Below are positions 41,819-52,508 of a stretch of 64,000 bases of DNA, one piece after another. The notes below the pieces were generated by a model. The model was not told where the DNA came from and ran no database searches. It was given only the letters and a program-made list of their open reading frames with translations. The translations under genes and the position numbers were made by a program. This DNA comes from Peltaster fructicola. Taxonomy: Eukaryota; Ascomycota; Dothideomycetes. Every line of letters begins with the position of its first letter. The stretch's first letter is position 1. The DNA is taken from positions 3,783,501 through 3,847,500 of the forward strand of contig CP051140.1 of the NCBI GenBank assembly GCA_001592805.2, in the 5' to 3' direction.

Positions 41819-43845
41819 TCACAGTGCTCTTCCGTTGTCAAAGGCGAGTCCAAGGATGTCTTCTTCAAGCTGTTCATCAATCGCAAGCGGTTCTGCTAGC
41901 GACATGCCAGCACCGATGAAGTTCTGCTGCGTTGCAACATCATCCCAAACGATGCTGTCCAGGAGTGAGTCTTGCTCATCGATGGCGCCGATGTCAAAGT
42001 CTTGTGGCCATGACTGCTGGACGTGATTACTGCTTGACGCACAAGCCTCTGTGAAGGCAGTCTCCTCATAAAGACCTTCAACCTCGTCATCGTACCCAGA
42101 GCCAGTGGCGGCCATGGCAGAGGACTGAGGCTGGTCCTGTGAACTCACGAAGATCGTGATCGGTTTGATCCATCCTTGGTTCTTCAGCAGGCCAATTCTT
42201 GGTTCATCACCTCCAGCCTTCCCGGCCCGGCTCGGTCGAAGCTCTCCTCGGGGTCGACGACCTCGTGGTCTCGGGAAGAAGTGTGCTCGTCTGATATGCG
42301 CGGCAGCATTGTAGTACGCATTGTACTTTCGACCATCTGTGCACGCTTTGCATTTGTCCAACGGCCGGGCAGGATGATCTTGGTCTGCTGGCTGTTCGCA
42401 CACCCACACCACTTGGCGTGAGCCTGGATGTGCTCTATCCTCGTGCCTCCTGAGCTCATGTGCGCCGTGGAAATCCGCAGGTGGATCGCACTGCGTGCAG
42501 ACATGTTTGCGAGGTCTTTGTCGTGGACGTGTTACTCTGGTGATCGCCTGCTTCTCGCTCTTCTTGGTAGCAGCTCTTGCCTTGCTCGAGGAGCCTAGCT
42601 CATTCTTCGATACGAGAGGCTGTCTCTTGCCGTTCTGTATCTGCCTCTGGCGGCGTTCGCTAGCACGACTTGCCGTTGATGATGCGCTATTGTTCGAGCC
42701 TGTGCGACTCATAGACACCGCAACCAGCTGTGAATCATCGGGAGCATCACCGTACTGTTGTTCGAGGTCTTCGAGCTGCATTCGGCGCTGGTGTTCGTGC
42801 GGATTTTGATCGATTATTGCTAGATCTTGAGGCAAGACTTCGGCGCATAGTGTATCGAGAGAAGAAGTTTCTTGCTCGGCCACAGCTGTCCGGCCAGCGT
42901 CGGCACTGTTGAAAAGCCTTCCAGGCACAAGTGCGGCTTGCGAGAAGTCGTCGAGCTCGAACATTCGATCGGTGTTCGAGAACGCCTGCGATGCATTTGA
43001 CCCACTCCTTCGCATCGACATCTGCTCGAGGCCACGAGAGAGCCCTGTACTAGATGCAATGCTGGGCTGGCGACTCATACCTAGGCCAGGCTGATTACCC
43101 TTAAGCAGCCATGGCTCGTCCCTGAAGCTAGTGGCACACTGCAAAGGGGATGGAGCAGAGGAAGGATCTGTCAAATAGGATGACGAGAAGGAGCTGTTCT
43201 GCCCAGACACAAAAGACTGTGGCGGCGAGATCTGGCTCGGCGTAAGAAACGAACTACGCCTCGATCTCTTTGCGGCAGGACTGTAGGGCAAATCAAGACT
43301 GCTGCTTACGAAGTCTTCAGGATGATAGCTGATACATTGATCAGCACACAACTTCGATGGCATATTCATCAGCTGGGCACTTGTTGATAGTGGCCATGTC
43401 GGTTCGAGCATTTGTGTGTTGAACGACACCTGTGGGATCGGTATGGAAGGACGCTGTCGAGCGGACAGTTGTCCCGTTGCTGACTGTAGCCCGTTCGAAT
43501 TCGTTCTAGACATAGACGGCGTCTGCATTGCTGTGTCGTAGGCCCGTTTACGCTGAGGTGGGAACATCTGGGAAGGTCAGCGCCAAGGATCCTACGGCCA
43601 GACTCCAGCAGCCCCATTCATACATTATGGCCCATGATCGCCGGATCGGTCGCCGAGAGACCTGGATATCTCGGCATCGTAGCATCTGTGAGGAGTGCTC
43701 TTTGTTGAAGCCGTAGTAGAGTCTGTCGTTCTGTTGCGCTCAGCGGTTGGTTCTCCCGTGTTGAGAGCTCTTCATCATAGAGCTGGTGTGAGAGCGAGGC
43801 TCGTCTGGTAGCCATCGTAGCCTGTTGTTGTGAATGGTGTGGCAT
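41819..43845 (-). CDS. C2H2-like zinc-finger protein, DUF7896 type, probable transcription factor
   Basis: Two exons, 43624-43845 and 41819-43567, joined across a 56 nt intron (donor GTATGA, branch GCTGACC, acceptor TCCCAG), give 656 residues. The first exon supplies MPHHSQQQATMATRRASLSH and a helical stretch. The middle is Ser/Gln-rich. A basic run (TRPRQRPRKHVCTQCDPPADF) leads into two Cys/His fingers, CTQC...HELRRHEDRAH and CEQP...CKAC...YNAAAHIRRAHF, around residues 430-520. This paired layout with RAHFFPRPRGRR is, as I recall, the fungal DUF7896 domain. An acidic C-terminal region could be an activation domain. Nuclear role and DNA binding are inferred. The targets are unknown. Confidence 0.83.
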
Positions 43846-44610
43846 GCACTCCTCCTACTCAATCGAACAAGCAGAGGATGAGTTGAGATAAATGCACAAA
43901 GCATCTTGACCACGTATACTTATGGAGGCTGACCGCCATGAGAAGACCTCATGCATCAATTAGACGCGGAAAAGGCAGACCGGCAGTAAGTCGGCATTCC
44001 TGCACTGCTGTACGAACGTGCTGCATAATGCCATGCTGCAGTAGTCCTGTCAACAAGGTGCTTGACCTGTCGAGCAAAAAGCACAGGTGCACGAAGGACG
44101 GAAAAAGGCAACCACTTTGAAAGCTTGATCGAGTGTGGACCGAAAAGCCAGGCGACCAGTGAGAGCAGCCCCCTTTGTCGAGCGCCCTGACTGAGTCTTC
44201 ATTCCACGCATCGTCTGGCTTCTACATCAAGCCCACGCTATCCTACCTGTTGTGTAGCGAGCACTCGTCCATGCGTTGGCCAGCTGCAGACTATCCGATC
44301 GGTTCACAACATCGTTGCTACGCCCTGCTGCCAGGAGTGCTCTACTGCATCTCGAACGGCATGAAATAGCACCGGATCAGCCGCATGATTGCGCGGAAGC
44401 TTGAGATGACGAGGATGGTCATGCATTCGGCCCAATGGTACATGCGTGTCTTGGGCGGCCTCTTGTTCATCGACGCTCCACCAAGGTGTAACGCTTACAT
44501 CTTCGTCAAGTTTCAGCACCATCACACAGGTCACGAAGGATTCCGTTAGCGATTGGCACGATAGCTGCTTCGATACCATTCTATATGTGTCAAGCCCCAA
44601 AATCTACACA
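43846..44610. other. Intergenic region with one marginal 98-codon frame
   Basis: These 765 bp contain the promoter of the zinc-finger gene and the 3' flank of the next minus-strand gene. A minus-strand frame at 44304-44600 (containing TPWWSVDEQEAAQD and HPRHLKLPRNHAADPVLFHA) reads more protein-like than random. It lacks an identifiable family and abuts the upstream gene's stop, so I do not call it. Confidence 0.4.
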
Positions 44611-46413
44611 TCACTGGGAATACCGCTTCCGGGCGATGGCCGCTGCTCTATGCATGTTGCCAGAACTGATCCATGGCGCTGACGAATCGCCCTCCTGAGT
44701 GCGGAGCGTTCGCTGTGTGCTCCTGTCTCGATCGCGGGGCGTAACGGCGCGTGCGAGCACTGCGTCCAAGATACTGTCCTCTGGTAGCGGCACAAGCGTG
44801 AGTACTGAGTCGGCCTTGCGCAATCCTTGAACCTCGGCCGCCGGCTTGCTCGTCTGCTGACGTCCTTTCATCAATCTGGCGATACCTCTGGCTCGTAGAG
44901 TCTCTTCCGTCTCGACGGGTGGGAGATCCAGCACAGGCATCAATGCAGCTCGTGGCAGGGTTGATGCAGTCAAGCTCGGCGATTCTGCCAAGTCCACATC
45001 AAAGTATACTTCTTCTTCGCTCTCGCTGAGGCCTTCCTCCTGAATGTCCAGCGAGCCACCGCGTGGGTAAATGTCACACGTGCCAAAGTCGAGAAAGAAA
45101 TCGCAGATCTCTTTCGCTGCGGCCTCGTCGCTTCTCCTGCGAGAGCTCCGCAAGGCGTCTTGGTACACTTGGTCTACAGCCTCTTGGAATGGCTCTAGCG
45201 AAGCTAAGCTGTTCTTCCTGGGTATGATAGCTGGCTTCGTCAGCCTGATTGGGCCTTGGACATACACCGTTCTCCGCCATGCATCGAGCTCAGGAGGTGT
45301 GACGGTCACGACAGATCCACCCCTTAGATGTATGCGAGTCTTGACAGGACTTTTCATGCCTGCGGGAAGTGGTGACAGCTCGCCGTTGCTCGAGAAGTTC
45401 TCAGGTATGGCGTTGAGCTGTCTAGGTGAGAGCTCTTCCATTGCTTTTAATGCATGATTGACGTGGAAACCGGTCCGCTTGCCGGCGCCGTATAATTCAC
45501 GGGGTGATCTGACAATGCTATCAGGTGTCTTTGGCAACGATCTATCCTGGTATAGAGACGCTTGGTATGCAGCGTAGGGTGTCGCTCGAATTGACAACGC
45601 AGATGCCGGCTTCGATTGTTCTGGAACACCACCAAGCCCTAGTAGAGCAGCCTCTAGAGAAGACTTCTTCACGTGTCTCGCTGCTGACTTGCCCATAGAG
45701 CTCTTGACCTTTGATGGCGATAGCAGTCCTCTGGACGCACCCGGCTCTTCAATTGACCCTCGTGCGCTGCCATTCCTGGTAATGCTTCGAAGTGTTTGTG
45801 AGGATGTACTTGATGCCATGGATCGATCACTGGTACGTCTCAACGCCTTGAACGAGACAGACGAGCCACTTGAAGAGTTTCGAGTGTGCTTGGACGATCG
45901 AGTAGCAGGACTCTGGTACGATGGCGAAACCACTACGTTTTCGAGCGAGAGGTTCTTCAGAGGTCTTGGAGGTCGTCTCGGTGGTGAAGCTGGGCTCTGT
46001 CTTCCTGCTAGGACACCTGCTGGTTCCTCGTTCGAGTGCACTGGCTTCAATGGAAGTGGTAGTGGCGGAAGATTCTTGACATTGCCGGCAGCTGGTGAAT
46101 GTGAAGATCGTTGCTCGAAGTCGAAGTTGAAAGATCCAGGAACCGGTGGAAGTCCTCTCGAAGGTGGTGACAGCATCGGTGCACTGATGTCAAAACCAGA
46201 CCTTACTCTCTTATCATCCTTCCCAAGCCCGAATATGCCGATCCTACGGATCAAAGCATTCGATGCTTCTGGAGAGCCAGATTCTGCAGACTTCGTTTCG
46301 CTCACGGGTCTTGTGCCTGGCACCGGGCTGCCATCGCGGACCTGCTGAAGCCTTGCTCGGCGATGCTCGATCTCGGCCTTGGATAGTGAAGGGGTAGGTG
46401 GAGGAATGAACAT
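44611..46413 (-). CDS. Unknown Ser/Pro-rich fungal protein
   Basis: A 600-residue intronless protein that I cannot name. The start at 46411-46413 (MFIPPPTPSLSKAEIEHRRA) is preferred over upstream non-ATG codons because the sequence from here looks conserved. Blocks include RIGIFGLGKDDKRVRSGFDI (residues about 60-80), a Pro-rich segment (GLPPVPGSFNFDFEQ), a Ser/Thr-rich middle, VTVTPPELDAWRRTVYVQGP with TKPAIIPRKNSLASLEPFQE near 380-420, and an acidic stretch LSESEEEVYFDVDLAES. The DAWRRTVYVQGPIRL region is the best candidate for a conserved core. There is no signal peptide, membrane helix or catalytic motif. It is probably a regulatory or scaffold protein of the cytosol or bud neck/septum, but that is a guess. 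Confidence 0.7.
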   Translation of the reverse strand: MFIPPPTPSLSKAEIEHRRARLQQVRDGSPVPGTRPVSETKSAESGSPEASNALIRRIGIFGLGKDDKRVRSGFDISAPMLSPPSRGLPPVPGSFNFDFEQRSSHSPAAGNVKNLPPLPLPLKPVHSNEEPAGVLAGRQSPASPPRRPPRPLKNLSLENVVVSPSYQSPATRSSKHTRNSSSGSSVSFKALRRTSDRSMASSTSSQTLRSITRNGSARGSIEEPGASRGLLSPSKVKSSMGKSAARHVKKSSLEAALLGLGGVPEQSKPASALSIRATPYAAYQASLYQDRSLPKTPDSIVRSPRELYGAGKRTGFHVNHALKAMEELSPRQLNAIPENFSSNGELSPLPAGMKSPVKTRIHLRGGSVVTVTPPELDAWRRTVYVQGPIRLTKPAIIPRKNSLASLEPFQEAVDQVYQDALRSSRRRSDEAAAKEICDFFLDFGTCDIYPRGGSLDIQEEGLSESEEEVYFDVDLAESPSLTASTLPRAALMPVLDLPPVETEETLRARGIARLMKGRQQTSKPAAEVQGLRKADSVLTLVPLPEDSILDAVLARAVTPRDRDRSTQRTLRTQEGDSSAPWISSGNMHRAAAIARKRYSQ

Positions 46414-47261
46414 CCTGCTCGTTTGGAGTCCACAGCTTGAAGTGCTGATGCTGGTATGAAGCCATACACTGACTTGGAAGCCGTCAACATGGTGACACTC
46501 TCTGCTGTTCTTTGTTTCAAAAGTCTGGAGTGGAAGAGCGGCGAGCCGCTTGTGAAGCAGCACAAAGGCTTGAGCCACGAGCTATATTCAGCCAAGCATT
46601 CCGTTCCAGGTGGAGCGGTTGCCCGAATGCGGACTTGAGTGTCGTGACACAAGGTTGGTCGTTGTGCTCATTCTGCCTACGGTAAGCATTGTTTGCTATA
46701 AGGTGTCACTGCGGCTGAGACTGGTGGTGATGATTTGAATTTGAATAGAGTACATGTATTAGTGCATTGTGTGTCTAGGGACAGCACTTTAAGTCAAAGC
46801 AACGCTCGCAATGCATCGACGAGGCCAGATTGGAGGTCCTCTGTCTGACTTAAAACCGTTGGGTATCTCTGTAAAACATGGGATAACGCCTGTAGAATCG
46901 TGCTGTGTCTTTTCAAGAGACTAGCTGCAAAGTCCTCTGTATAGTTGAGTGACTCTGTAAACAACGCCCGCAAGCTGTGCTGTGTCGATGATATGAGCTA
47001 GATTTTCCCTGTATAGCAGTCTTTACTGCCGGCGTAAGCCAATGCAGTGTACCTCAGGCTGGCTCTGGGTCCGACGTTGAGTCTTGTGCTGCTGAAGACA
47101 ATGTTCGTGCTTCGTGAGTTCATGGATTGCTATAGTCCGTGTCTTGTCGTTCTCTTGTAGATGGCGTTATTGCTATAGGCTGTAGCCATGATAGCAAACT
47201 CTAGCCTGGATTGATCCGAAGCTGAGTTGTGTATACGCCGAGTGTATTATGTGAGAGGCGT
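46414..47261. other. 848 bp intergenic region with a degenerate internal duplication
   Basis: This region is upstream of the unknown gene at 44611-46413 and downstream of the gene at 47262-49166. It holds no supportable gene. A roughly 90 nt imperfect direct repeat lies at 46836-46986. Confidence 0.5.
46836..46986. repeat. Imperfect direct repeat of about 75-95 nt units
   Basis: Three words recur in the same order. GTCCTCTGT is at 46836 and 46932, CTCTGTAAA at 46867 and 46953, and GTGCTGTGTC at 46900 and 46977. The offsets fall from 96 to 86 to 77 nt, as expected if the second copy has small deletions. Its meaning is unknown. Confidence 0.5.
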
Positions 47262-49166
47262 TCAAGTCCATTTGCGCGACCACAAACGAGGAGCTGGTCG
47301 ATGATGCTCAGTCGTGTAATCACTCTCAGTGTCGATGATCTCGTGGCCGTGATGCTGTCTGCACACCGAACACCAACCAGTCTTGCCCTTTGTATCTCGA
47401 AGTCTGTATGCCACAGGTCTGAGCACCACGTTTGCATTCTCTTCTCGAAGGTCCTCATCACTCTTGTGTCCATGATCGCTGACAGGCTCGGCTAGTACAT
47501 AGCTCTGAGACGTGATAGGTGCATACTGCGTGTGTGTGTATGGCAGCTGCACAGTGACTGTGGTGGAGGATGTTATGATGGATGTACTTGGAAGAGGTAT
47601 GTCGACAGTGCTGGTAGTGACAGGAGGAGCGTCCCAGGCATGTGTGTTTGTCTGCTCCACGGTGATAGTAGTCGCAGTGGGGATGGTCGACGTGGTTGGA
47701 GGTGGTACGGTGACGGTCTCTGTCTCGGTTGTACCCGTAAGACGAGCGTACCAAGAGTTTGTAAGAGGGAGTTGTAAGGTGATCGTGGTCGAGCTGGTTA
47801 TGATTGCTGTGCTTGGAGGTGGCGCATCAGCAGTCTTGGTGGAGGTTAGAGTCTCGTATGTAGTGTGAGCCTCTGTGATCGTCTCCTTGACCGCTTCTGT
47901 CACGGTCACGGTCTTCGCAACCCCTGTTGTGGTGAATTGTTTGAGGTGGATGGAAACCGTCGACAGTACGTCCGTCAAGATTGAGCCGGTGTACTGCTGC
48001 AGGTACAAGAATGCTGCGGACGTTGAGTAGTCCTGCAGATTCACCGACTCCACGTACACCGTCTTTGTAGGGACAGCGACGCGATCTTGAGTGCAGCGAG
48101 CCGTGACAGTCTTGGCAACAGTTTTCTGGACTGTGCTTGTGACTGTCAACGACTCCTTCTGCGTGGACGTGACCGTGACCGCGAGTGTTGCCGTTGTCGA
48201 CTCCTTCACTGTGCTCGTGACAGTGAGTGTCTCCTTCTCAGTGACCATTACAGTGAGAGGCTCTCCTGTGACGGTGGTGACAGCCGGGCGAGACGCTTGC
48301 TCGTGACTGGTGCTGGTGGCCCGGTATTCCCTTTGAAGGTTCTCCGTGTTTGTGAGCACGTAGATGGCCTTCTTCAGGGCGATTTCGTGTGCCAAATTGA
48401 TAGGGTATGGCACCTCAATCTGCAATACCTGACCACCAAACCTAACGACTGCTGGCCCTTGCTCGAGATGAGACAAGGTCCAGTAGAGGTAAGCAAAACC
48501 AGCCGTGATCGTCATAGCGGTAACGCCCACCCAGACTGCCTGTATGAACTTGTCGAAAGCCTCGCCAAGCTCATACCACCGTGGGTGTTGTTCGAAGAGC
48601 TCCCACTGTATACTGATCTTGCTCATCTCCACATCGGCCCTCGCCTTGAGTTGGTCTTTGCGACGACGGAGATAGTCGGTGGCGATTACCCAGAGATATG
48701 AGAATCGGCCACCAACCACTCTGTACGTCCATGCGACAAGGGTTCCGATGGGTGTGAAGATGCGCTCCCCCAGGCAGCTGATAACGAGCTTGCCGAGACT
48801 GAGAAGGACTCCCAGGTGCCAATCAATGTCGGCGTAGTCAGTGTTCCAAGGAAGAACACGCAACCACCAAGCATTGAAGGCGACGAGGAAGAACGAGAGG
48901 AAGAAGCCGACGAACGGGAAGTATAGACACCAGAGTATCAGGCGGATGAGCCATGATAGATTGAATCCAGAGAGAGAATCGCGTGGTGCCGAAGAATTGT
49001 GTCTGTAGTATTGAACAGCTGCTGCTGCAGTTGCTGCTTGCACGAGCTGGTAGTGCTCGTTTGTGCTGTTGTATGTGCTGCTCATGGCGTAGTGTACTAG
49101 GTACACTGCCGCAGCGAGGAGTAGAGTGGCCGCCATGCGACGGCACTGCAAGCCTAAACTCGCCAT
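47262..49166 (-). CDS. Unknown multi-pass membrane protein with a long Thr/Val-rich repeat region
   Basis: An intronless 634-residue protein. Start chosen at 49164-49166 (MASLGLQCRRMAATLLLAAA); codons upstream in frame are Ser/Thr-rich and probably untranslated leader. Hydrophobic segments are at about residues 11-30, 75-105 (LIRLILWCLYFPFVGFFLSF) and 220-245 (VWVGVTAMTITAGFAYLYW). Residues about 295-550 are dominated by TVTSTV-like Thr/Val/Ser repeats with periodic Glu, resembling O-glycosylated stalks or amyloid-prone beta stretches. The C-terminal 80 residues are charged and include WCSVCRQHHGHE, a CxxC-xx-HH cluster that could bind metal. Function is unknown; a cell-surface or endomembrane protein seems likely. 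Confidence 0.68.
   Translation of the reverse strand: MASLGLQCRRMAATLLLAAAVYLVHYAMSSTYNSTNEHYQLVQAATAAAAVQYYRHNSSAPRDSLSGFNLSWLIRLILWCLYFPFVGFFLSFFLVAFNAWWLRVLPWNTDYADIDWHLGVLLSLGKLVISCLGERIFTPIGTLVAWTYRVVGGRFSYLWVIATDYLRRRKDQLKARADVEMSKISIQWELFEQHPRWYELGEAFDKFIQAVWVGVTAMTITAGFAYLYWTLSHLEQGPAVVRFGGQVLQIEVPYPINLAHEIALKKAIYVLTNTENLQREYRATSTSHEQASRPAVTTVTGEPLTVMVTEKETLTVTSTVKESTTATLAVTVTSTQKESLTVTSTVQKTVAKTVTARCTQDRVAVPTKTVYVESVNLQDYSTSAAFLYLQQYTGSILTDVLSTVSIHLKQFTTTGVAKTVTVTEAVKETITEAHTTYETLTSTKTADAPPPSTAIITSSTTITLQLPLTNSWYARLTGTTETETVTVPPPTTSTIPTATTITVEQTNTHAWDAPPVTTSTVDIPLPSTSIITSSTTVTVQLPYTHTQYAPITSQSYVLAEPVSDHGHKSDEDLREENANVVLRPVAYRLRDTKGKTGWCSVCRQHHGHEIIDTESDYTTEHHRPAPRLWSRKWT
47525..48290 (-). 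repeat. Thr/Val/Ser-rich coding repeat region
   Basis: The encoded protein repeats short phrases such as ESLTVTSTVQKTV, ETLTVTSTVKEST, STSIITSSTTVTVQLPYT and STAIITSSTTITLQLPLT. The last two are clear long duplicates about 80 residues apart. High Thr content suggests O-mannosylation if the segment is extracytosolic. Confidence 0.75.
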
Positions 49167-49404
49167 GGTGACGAGAGTGGCCGAGTCTGTATGGTTTGTA
49201 CTTGGTGAATGCTGTATCGAGATCGTCGTTGTTCTTGTGATCGTTGATGTCTTGTGTGAGCAGTGTGAAAAGGTTTGTAAATGGAGATGTGATGTTGAGA
49301 GTGTGAGAAACAAAGTCACTTGGCAAACGATGTGAGGTCGATTTTTGGTTTTGCTAGCGTGTGTACACAGATATCTCCCCAGTGACTGCAGGACGTGTAT
49401 GAGC

Positions 49405-50537
49405 TCATTTAGCTGCAGGACTGGCTAGCGTGGCACCTGATTGTTGTTAGCAATTGCAGCAGTGGAGAGTATCGCGAGACATTACCTCCATCAGGATACA
49501 GGATCTGCTCGTTGTAGAAGAGACCTCCTCGTCCTGCCAGCAGCAATATCGTTGCCGCCATATCGCTGTCGAGGCCACCGCGGCCAGCTGGGTTTCCAAT
49601 ATCTCTACTCAGCTCCGATTTGTTGTTCTCGTCACTCTTGCCTGTTGTCATCTCACTGTTTGTGTGTCAGTAAGCTTTGTTTGGACAAAGGGAGGCATGT
49701 CTTACCTTGGGAAGATACCAGGAGCGATCACGTTTACACGGATCTTGAGGTCCTTGAATGTCGTCGCCAGCATCCTGCTGAGGTGAGTGCTGGCTGCTTT
49801 CGAGGCGCCGTAAGAGAACTGGCCACCAGATGCAGACTTCAGCTGTCCACTGATGGAGCTTACGTTGACGACTTGTGACGAGTAGTTCTCTACCGACTTG
49901 TTGCCCTTGGCTAATAGTGGAAGACAGGCCATGGACATGAAGAACTGTCCTGTGACGTTCGTCCTGAAGGTATCGTCCCAGTTGACCTCGTCCGACCTCA
50001 GGAAGTGCGTCGAGATGGCCTCAGCATCGGTCATCTCTGGCTCGCCATTTGCAGCTATCACGACGTCAGCTATGCAAACAACGAATGAGCAAGAGGCGTA
50101 CAGAACTTGGTAGCATCATCCCGGGCAATGCCAGCATTGTTGACCAGAAGCTGGATACCCTTTGGCTCTTTTGCTTCGAGATCTTTGGCCAACTTGAGAC
50201 AGCCCTCCTTGGTGCTGATGTCGCCAGGCAAAGCATGAAGGCTACCAGGACCGCTACTGTGAGCAGCGACGGTCTTCTCCAGCACTTCCTCACGACGACC
50301 AGTGATGTATACCTTTGCACCATTGGCGATGAGTGCCTGGCTGATCATCAGTCCGATACCTGTGCCTCCACCAGTGACGCATGCTGTCATGAAAGACAGG
50401 TCGAAGAGATCGCTAGCGCGGTAGTGAGAGTCTGTCGACATGGTTGCTGTGAGTATTGGAGCTCGTGGAAGAGGAGATGAAGAGATGATTGCACGTCGAA
50501 CAGGAGCGGTGTTTGATCTGGCGAACAATCTTAGCAT
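49405..50537 (-). CDS. Short-chain dehydrogenase/reductase, 3-oxoacyl-ACP reductase-like (RhlG-like), likely mitochondrial
   Basis: Four exons, 50102-50537, 49706-50054, 49486-49655 and 49405-49436, give 328 residues. The classical SDR landmarks are TGGGTGIG (NADPH-binding loop), LVNNAGIARDD, NVSSISG with the catalytic Ser, and SYGASKAAS with Tyr and Lys. The first 30 residues (MLRLFARSNTAPVRRA) are Arg-rich without acidic residues and look like a mitochondrial presequence. The GRREEVLE after the nucleotide-binding beta-alpha unit favours NADP. Introns are 47, 50 and 49 nt with CTGAC-type branches, and the last exon encodes only GATLASPAAK. Such proteins are often named after the rhamnolipid-pathway reductase RhlG, but the fungal substrate is unknown; fatty-acid-type beta-ketoacyl reduction is the best guess. 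Confidence 0.88.
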
Positions 50538-51329
50538 CGTGTGAAAGAGAAGAAAGCAAGTGTGGATATTCTGATGGCTACGTGCATCATGGCAATGGAA
50601 GAGGCGCGCAGTGCTGGATCAATGACGTTCGTCCGGTCTCGCGCGTCATCGCGGCTACGAAGAGAGTTTGGCGGTGGGCATCAACCTCTTTAGCATGCTG
50701 CTGTGCGGTGCAAGACATGGCAGCGTGCTGGTACTCTGACGATGCAATAAAGATGCCATCGGAAGTGAAGTTGGTTGATTCAGACGCAAGAAACGAGATG
50801 ATCTCGGAGGCTCAAAAATGCGCCGTTGACTGCAGACCACCAATTCAGCCTCATAGCACGCCAGCCTTGGCTTCTCTAGTCTGCACACGTCAGCATCTCA
50901 GTGTTTCAGATTGGTGTACCAGAGAACCAAAGCGTGCGTGGCCGATGGTCATGCTGGCTACCTACTGACAGTGCTGTGGACACATTACTTGTACCAGAAT
51001 GCTGCATCTGAAGTGCGGCCATCAATCGTCGACTGCAGAAATGCTACAATGGAAGCCTTTGTGTTGGACGATATGCCATGGATCATGATCAAGCAGCTCA
51101 ATGAGGCGGTAAGATGGAGAGACCGGTTCTCTGTTCAACCATGCGTTGGCATGTTCATTATCATTGACGACATATAGTCGTTTCTTTATCTATGCATGAC
51201 TACCCAACCCGCTCGCAATGCTTGTAAACACTATATACAACTCTCCAGTCCGATGATGATCTTGCGATCAAGCCATACCAGGCTATTTTAGAACGCCAGT
51301 AATGCAATGTCTCAAGCTCGTGCTCATGC
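50538..51329. other. Intergenic region between SDR and Crh genes
   Basis: These 792 bp include the SDR promoter and the 3' flank of the Crh gene. No coding potential or repeats were recognised. Confidence 0.45.
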
Positions 51330-52508
51330 TTAGAAGAAGAAAGCAGCAGCCAGCAGACCAAACAAAGATGCACCAGTGCTGATGCTAACTGAGGCAGCAC
51401 TGTTGGTGGTCTGCTTTGCAGGAGTCGAGCTAGTTGCGCTAGCTGAGGCACTGACCCGGCTTGAGCTGACGAAGCCAGAGCTTACAGGAATGGCGACAGT
51501 GCTTGTGACTGAAGCAGTTGTGGATGACCCGGTCGCGGTCAGCGAGCTGGCGATCGAGACTGGCTTATTTGCAACCACGGTTACGGAGGTGACCAAAGTA
51601 GTGGATGTCGAGCTTTGAGCTGATGCGGCAGAAGAAGAGGTGACGACGCTGGTAGAGGAAGCAACAGCGACAGCTGACGACGCTCCTGAAGAACCTGAAA
51701 CGGCTCCACCCTTCTGAATGCTTGTGTAGCTTCCGGTCATGTCACCGTATGTGTAGCTTGCAGCTGGGTTGTAGTTGGTAACGGAAATGCTCTTGACGTA
51801 CATGCTGAATGGAGCCTGGCTGAAGTCGGTCTTACCACCAGCCCATTCGACAGTTCCTGCAGCGTTGCTGGCACCACCAGCTACCCAGTTGCCGAGCTTG
51901 ACGCGTGCTGGAGTCTGAGGATACTCAGCGCCGTTCTTTGCAAGTGCTGAGCTGTAGGCGAGTGTGCGAACGACAGCGCCATCGACAAGCCACTCGATAC
52001 GGTCGGAGGTCCAGTCGATCGAGTAGGTGTGGTACGTGGTCTGTGGGTTGCTGACTGCGTGGTACGCGCCACGATCGTAGCTTGAAGTGTCGCCCTTGCC
52101 GAAGAAGTTGCTTTGACCTTGTGCGGTGTCTCCACCAAGGAACTCCCAATCGATCTCGTCGAGGTCGTCGCTCTCCAGGACGATCGATGAGACAATGCCA
52201 ACGCCAGGAGCTGCCTTCATCACAACATCAACCCGACCGAAGAAGATGTAGAAGTCGGATGTCAGCGTTGGTGCTTGACCGTCAGCTGTGATCTGGAATT
52301 GTGCGCCGTTGCCCGTCTGTGTGATTGCGCTGGTACTACTCGACGACCAGCTTGAGAAACCCGTGGTCGAGAAGTCGGCAGTGTATGTAGACGTGAGACC
52401 AGTGTCGGCCGGACATGTCTTTTTCAGAGGGTTACAGTCTGTGTAGGTTTGTGCGAGAGCGAGAGGAAGTGCGGCGAGTAGTGCCACTGACTTGAGCGAG
52501 TGAAACAT
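51330..52508 (-). CDS. GPI-anchored cell-wall transglycosylase, Crh family (GH16)
   Basis: Crh enzymes cross-link chitin to beta-glucans in the fungal cell wall. The intronless gene encodes 392 residues from the ATG at 52506-52508. A cleavable signal peptide (MFHSLKSVALLAALPLALAQ) is followed by a cysteine pair region (TDCNPLKKTCPADTG). The GH16 catalytic site is DEIDWEFLGGD, near residues 115-125, with the nucleophile and acid/base glutamates in place. YHTYSIDWTSDRIEWLVDG lines the acceptor cleft. The last 120 residues are Ser/Thr/Ala-rich and end in a hydrophobic tail (GASLFGLLAAAFFF), the usual GPI-anchor signal. No chitin-binding CBM18 module is present, so it resembles Crh1/Utr2-like subclass members lacking that domain. 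Confidence 0.93.
   Translation of the reverse strand: MFHSLKSVALLAALPLALAQTYTDCNPLKKTCPADTGLTSTYTADFSTTGFSSWSSSSTSAITQTGNGAQFQITADGQAPTLTSDFYIFFGRVDVVMKAAPGVGIVSSIVLESDDLDEIDWEFLGGDTAQGQSNFFGKGDTSSYDRGAYHAVSNPQTTYHTYSIDWTSDRIEWLVDGAVVRTLAYSSALAKNGAEYPQTPARVKLGNWVAGGASNAAGTVEWAGGKTDFSQAPFSMYVKSISVTNYNPAASYTYGDMTGSYTSIQKGGAVSGSSGASSAVAVASSTSVVTSSSAASAQSSTSTTLVTSVTVVANKPVSIASSLTATGSSTTASVTSTVAIPVSSGFVSSSRVSASASATSSTPAKQTTNSAASVSISTGASLFGLLAAAFFF

Noticed and set aside
45689-46348. 219-codon plus-strand open frame
   Set aside because: Shadow of the Ser/Pro-rich gene at 44611-46413, with low-complexity translation.
46980-47040. C/D-box snoRNA-like words (GATGATA and nearby)
   Set aside because: The C box is imperfect, no paired D box with terminal stem was found, and the motifs are short enough to be chance.
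48087-48701. 204-codon plus-strand open frame
   Set aside because: Antisense to the Thr/Val repeat and membrane region of the gene at 47262-49166; no domain.
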